Assembly (NCBI GenBank): GCA_937942115.1 | Contig: CALDFY010000266.1 | Span: forward strand, 1 to 8,281 | Source of the DNA: an uncultured Anaerolineae bacterium | Lineage (GTDB): Bacteria > Chloroflexota > Anaerolineae > B4-G1 > DUEL01 | Direction: 5' to 3' | Length of the DNA: 8,281 nucleotides | Part shown: positions 6,061 through 8,281 of the stretch, in pieces | How positions within the stretch are numbered: position 1 is the stretch's first letter | Layout: every line of letters begins with the position of its first letter | Translations under genes and position numbers: made by a program | The notes under the pieces: model-generated | The model's input: only the letters and a program-made list of their open reading frames with translations | Told to the model about the DNA's origin: nothing | The model's database searches: none

Positions 6061-6066
6061 ATTCCG

Positions 6067-8281
6067 ATGAGTCAACTCCCTCCCCCAAAGAGAGTCTCAG
6101 TGATGACCCGTCGCCCCGGTTGGGTCATGTCCCGTCAAGCGGCCGTTATCCTGATCGCCCTCGGCCTGGCCCTGATGATGCTCAGTATCGTGCTGGCTGT
6201 GAATAATACCGGCTCCTTCCCACCCGCTGCGGAGCAGATTGACCGGGGAGAGAGTTACAGCGGCACCTATACTGATACCCGCACCGCCGACGGCATCTAC
6301 CGGGTGCTTCAGGAAGCCTATGTGACCGGCACGGCCGGAACCCGAACCGATAACCCGAACGAGTTCACGACCTACGGCACCTACACCGGCGTCATTGCCT
6401 TTATCCCCTACACGATGCCGCCAGAAGGGGGATACATCTACCGGATCGCCCCCTACATCTTCCAGACAGGAACGACCCAACTGCGCGTCGCCCTCTACGC
6501 CGACACCGACGGCTCCCCTCGCCTCCTCCTCGCCCAGAGTGAGGTGCTGACGGTCAGCGATGTCCTCACCCAACCCGGCTGGCTCTGGTTTGAGATTGAG
6601 CCCCAGCGGATTCCAGGCAACACCCGCTACTGGCTCGCCTACCAGGCGAATAACGACCAGGCCAAACTGGGCTGGAAGAGCGCTTCCACTGAAGAGGAAA
6701 TCCGTCAACGGCCATGGGATTGGGGGCCTTTTCCCAACTTAGCCGGAACGGTCTGGGGTGGCACCTACCGTCGTCCCTGCTTCGGCATCGCTTATACGGC
6801 CACTCAGTATGCGCTGGATACCTCCTACACCGTCCCGGTCACCCCGTCTCTGGATGCCTACACCCTGACGGTGCGCGGCGCTACGTCGGGTGAACCCTTC
6901 AGCATCACTGCCGACGGAGAGCCCGTCGGCCTCATTGTGTACACCCCGACCGCCCACACCGCCTTCTCCGACGACATGGAAAGCGGCTCCGGCGGCTGGA
7001 TAGCAGACGGGTTCTCTCTGGTCCTCTCCGGCACTGGCTACTACAGCAGTCCTGCCCACTCCTGGTGGACCGACGATGTCCCCTACGCCAACACCGCTAC
7101 CCTCACCTCCGCCCCTATCACCATCCCTTTCAGCGCTCGCGATATGGAACTCCAGTTCTGGATGCGGATGGTCTCGGAGTTTGGATGGGACGGCGGGTGG
7201 CTGGAGTACCGGATTGGGGATGAGAACGGAGACTGGTCTCCGTGGTCGGAGATTGCCCTCACCGACATCATCAAAGGACATTACAACTGCATCCTGGGCG
7301 CCCCCACGGGCTGTCAGGGGCTGACCCACCTGAATTCCGGCCCCCACAACGGCTGGAGCGGGGAGGGTGAATTCCTCATTGGCACCATTCGCGTTCAAAT
7401 CCCCCTCTCCGCCACCGGGCGCCTCATCCAGTGGCGCTGGGTCTTTGAATGTGATCCCATTGGCAATAGTGGAATCATAACCGAGCCCAACGGCTGGTGG
7501 ATTGACGACGTGCGCGTGGTTGGAACCACGTCCGAAGATACTGTGCTGGTCTGGCCCCTCCCCGTCTCGGCGGCCGACGACGGGCAGGTCATCGTCCGCT
7601 TCCAGGACACCCTCACCAACACCTACCCGGACCTCCTGGGCATAGATTGGATTGAGGTGACGGGCGTCCTCTACAACCGCGCTCCGGTCGTCACCGTGAC
7701 CTTTCCCAACGGTGGGGAGTACCTCAGCGGCACCCAGACCGTCACCTGGACCGGCCTGGACGTCAACGGCGACGTCGTCACCTATAACATCTACCTGAGC
7801 CTGGATAACGGCGCGAACTGGTCGGATAGCCTGCACGAAGCGGTGTATGCCGAGACAGGGGCCCCGGCCGTCCACTCCTGGACCGGTTTCAACACCGCTG
7901 CGTTCAGCGATTGCAGCCAGTGTCGGCTCCGGATTACGGCCTCAGACGGCGAAACCAACACTTATGACTTCTCCGATGCGACCTTTGTGATAGACAATAC
8001 CCCGCCCGCCGTCACCCTCACCGCCCCCAACGGGGGCCAACTCCTGCGCGGCGGCGATACCTTCACCATCACCTGGACGGCTACCGACCACCACTTCGGC
8101 CCCACCCCCATCGCCCTGGCCTACTCCACCGACGGCGGCGCCACCTACACCCCCATCGTCACCGCCACCGCCAACACCGGCCAGTACCTCTGGACCGTCC
8201 CCGAAGTGGAGACCACCACCGTCCGCGTGCGGGTCACCGCCACCGACCTCGTCGGCCACTCCGCCGCCGATGCCAGCGACG
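6067..8281 (+). CDS. Large membrane-anchored surface protein, MAM-like and Ig-like domains (3' partial)
   Basis: An open frame of 738 codons with no stop, continuing past the window. The N-terminus has basic residues (K8, R9, R15, R16, R23) then a hydrophobic segment at 25-45, a signal anchor or uncleaved signal peptide, so the rest should lie outside the cell. Residues 60-270 are Thr/Tyr/Gly-rich and probably beta-structured, including SGTYTDTRTADGIYRVLQ (65-82). Residues about 300-486 begin FSDDMESGSGGW and end GWWIDDVRVVG, the pattern of the MAM-like/immune-inhibitor-A C-terminal jelly-roll domain. Two Ig-like domains follow, with FPNGGEYLSG...VTWTG (539-647) and APNGGQLLRG...ITWTATD (648-738 onward), joined by DNTPP (643-647). 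C616 and C619 form a CxxC in the first. No catalytic motif is visible, so adhesion, matrix or carbohydrate binding is more likely than catalysis in the part seen. Separated by 172 bases from the polysaccharide operon, it probably has its own promoter. Specific function is not known. Confidence 0.85.
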   Translation, partial: MSQLPPPKRVSVMTRRPGWVMSRQAAVILIALGLALMMLSIVLAVNNTGSFPPAAEQIDRGESYSGTYTDTRTADGIYRVLQEAYVTGTAGTRTDNPNEFTTYGTYTGVIAFIPYTMPPEGGYIYRIAPYIFQTGTTQLRVALYADTDGSPRLLLAQSEVLTVSDVLTQPGWLWFEIEPQRIPGNTRYWLAYQANNDQAKLGWKSASTEEEIRQRPWDWGPFPNLAGTVWGGTYRRPCFGIAYTATQYALDTSYTVPVTPSLDAYTLTVRGATSGEPFSITADGEPVGLIVYTPTAHTAFSDDMESGSGGWIADGFSLVLSGTGYYSSPAHSWWTDDVPYANTATLTSAPITIPFSARDMELQFWMRMVSEFGWDGGWLEYRIGDENGDWSPWSEIALTDIIKGHYNCILGAPTGCQGLTHLNSGPHNGWSGEGEFLIGTIRVQIPLSATGRLIQWRWVFECDPIGNSGIITEPNGWWIDDVRVVGTTSEDTVLVWPLPVSAADDGQVIVRFQDTLTNTYPDLLGIDWIEVTGVLYNRAPVVTVTFPNGGEYLSGTQTVTWTGLDVNGDVVTYNIYLSLDNGANWSDSLHEAVYAETGAPAVHSWTGFNTAAFSDCSQCRLRITASDGETNTYDFSDATFVIDNTPPAVTLTAPNGGQLLRGGDTFTITWTATDHHFGPTPIALAYSTDGGATYTPIVTATANTGQYLWTVPEVETTTVRVRVTATDLVGHSAADASD

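Noticed and set aside
6097..8259. Minus-strand open frames at 6097-6708, 6739-7875 and 7942-8259
   Set aside because: The plus strand carries one uninterrupted 738-codon frame with a strong ribosome binding site, membrane anchor and recognisable domains; the antisense frames are Gly/Val/Asp-rich shadows.

Overview
The window comes from a GC-rich bacterial genome. It holds four tightly packed plus-strand genes, a short AT-richer intergenic gap, and the 5' part of a large plus-strand surface-protein gene that runs off the right edge. The gene style suggests a Chloroflexota (Anaerolineae-like) bacterium: GC-rich palindromic repeats at gene ends, a short 'acggaat' tandem repeat, and a very Thr/Tyr/Gly-rich anchored protein with Ig-like 'PNGGE' domains. 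This is an inference from style; no rRNA or other marker gene is present.

Layout. Positions 41-1654 encode an AMP-forming acyl-CoA/acyl-ACP ligase. Positions 1670-3676 encode a glutamine-hydrolysing asparagine synthase-type amidotransferase (AsnB family). Positions 3673-4707 encode a cysteine-rich PP-loop ATPase related to N-acetyl-sugar amidotransferases. Positions 4704-5894 encode a GT4-type glycosyltransferase. The last three overlap as ATGA start/stop junctions, so the block looks like one operon. The ligase, amidotransferase and glycosyltransferase each resemble families that recur in exopolysaccharide clusters linked to exosortase A (PEP-CTERM/XrtA systems). No exosortase, PEP-CTERM tail, acyl carrier protein or polymer export gene is visible here. 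The likely joint role is making and decorating a secreted or cell-surface polysaccharide: sugar transfer, amide or amidine formation, and activation of an acyl group.

Positions 5895-6066 separate the operon from the next gene. The gap holds most of a 79-base palindrome, a partial second copy of part of it, a small hairpin and an AT-richer stretch with a strong ribosome binding site. From 6067 to the window end runs a 738-codon open frame with no stop. It has an N-terminal membrane anchor, a beta-rich region, a MAM/immune-inhibitor-A-like domain and two Ig-like domains.

The most unusual signal is that all four operon genes end inside repeat sequence. Two belong to one palindromic family lying in opposite orientation (1570-1656 and 3613-3656), one is a 7-base tandem repeat (4675-4698), and one is the 79-base palindrome (5886-5964). 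These repeats supply C-terminal residues, and for two genes the stop codon.
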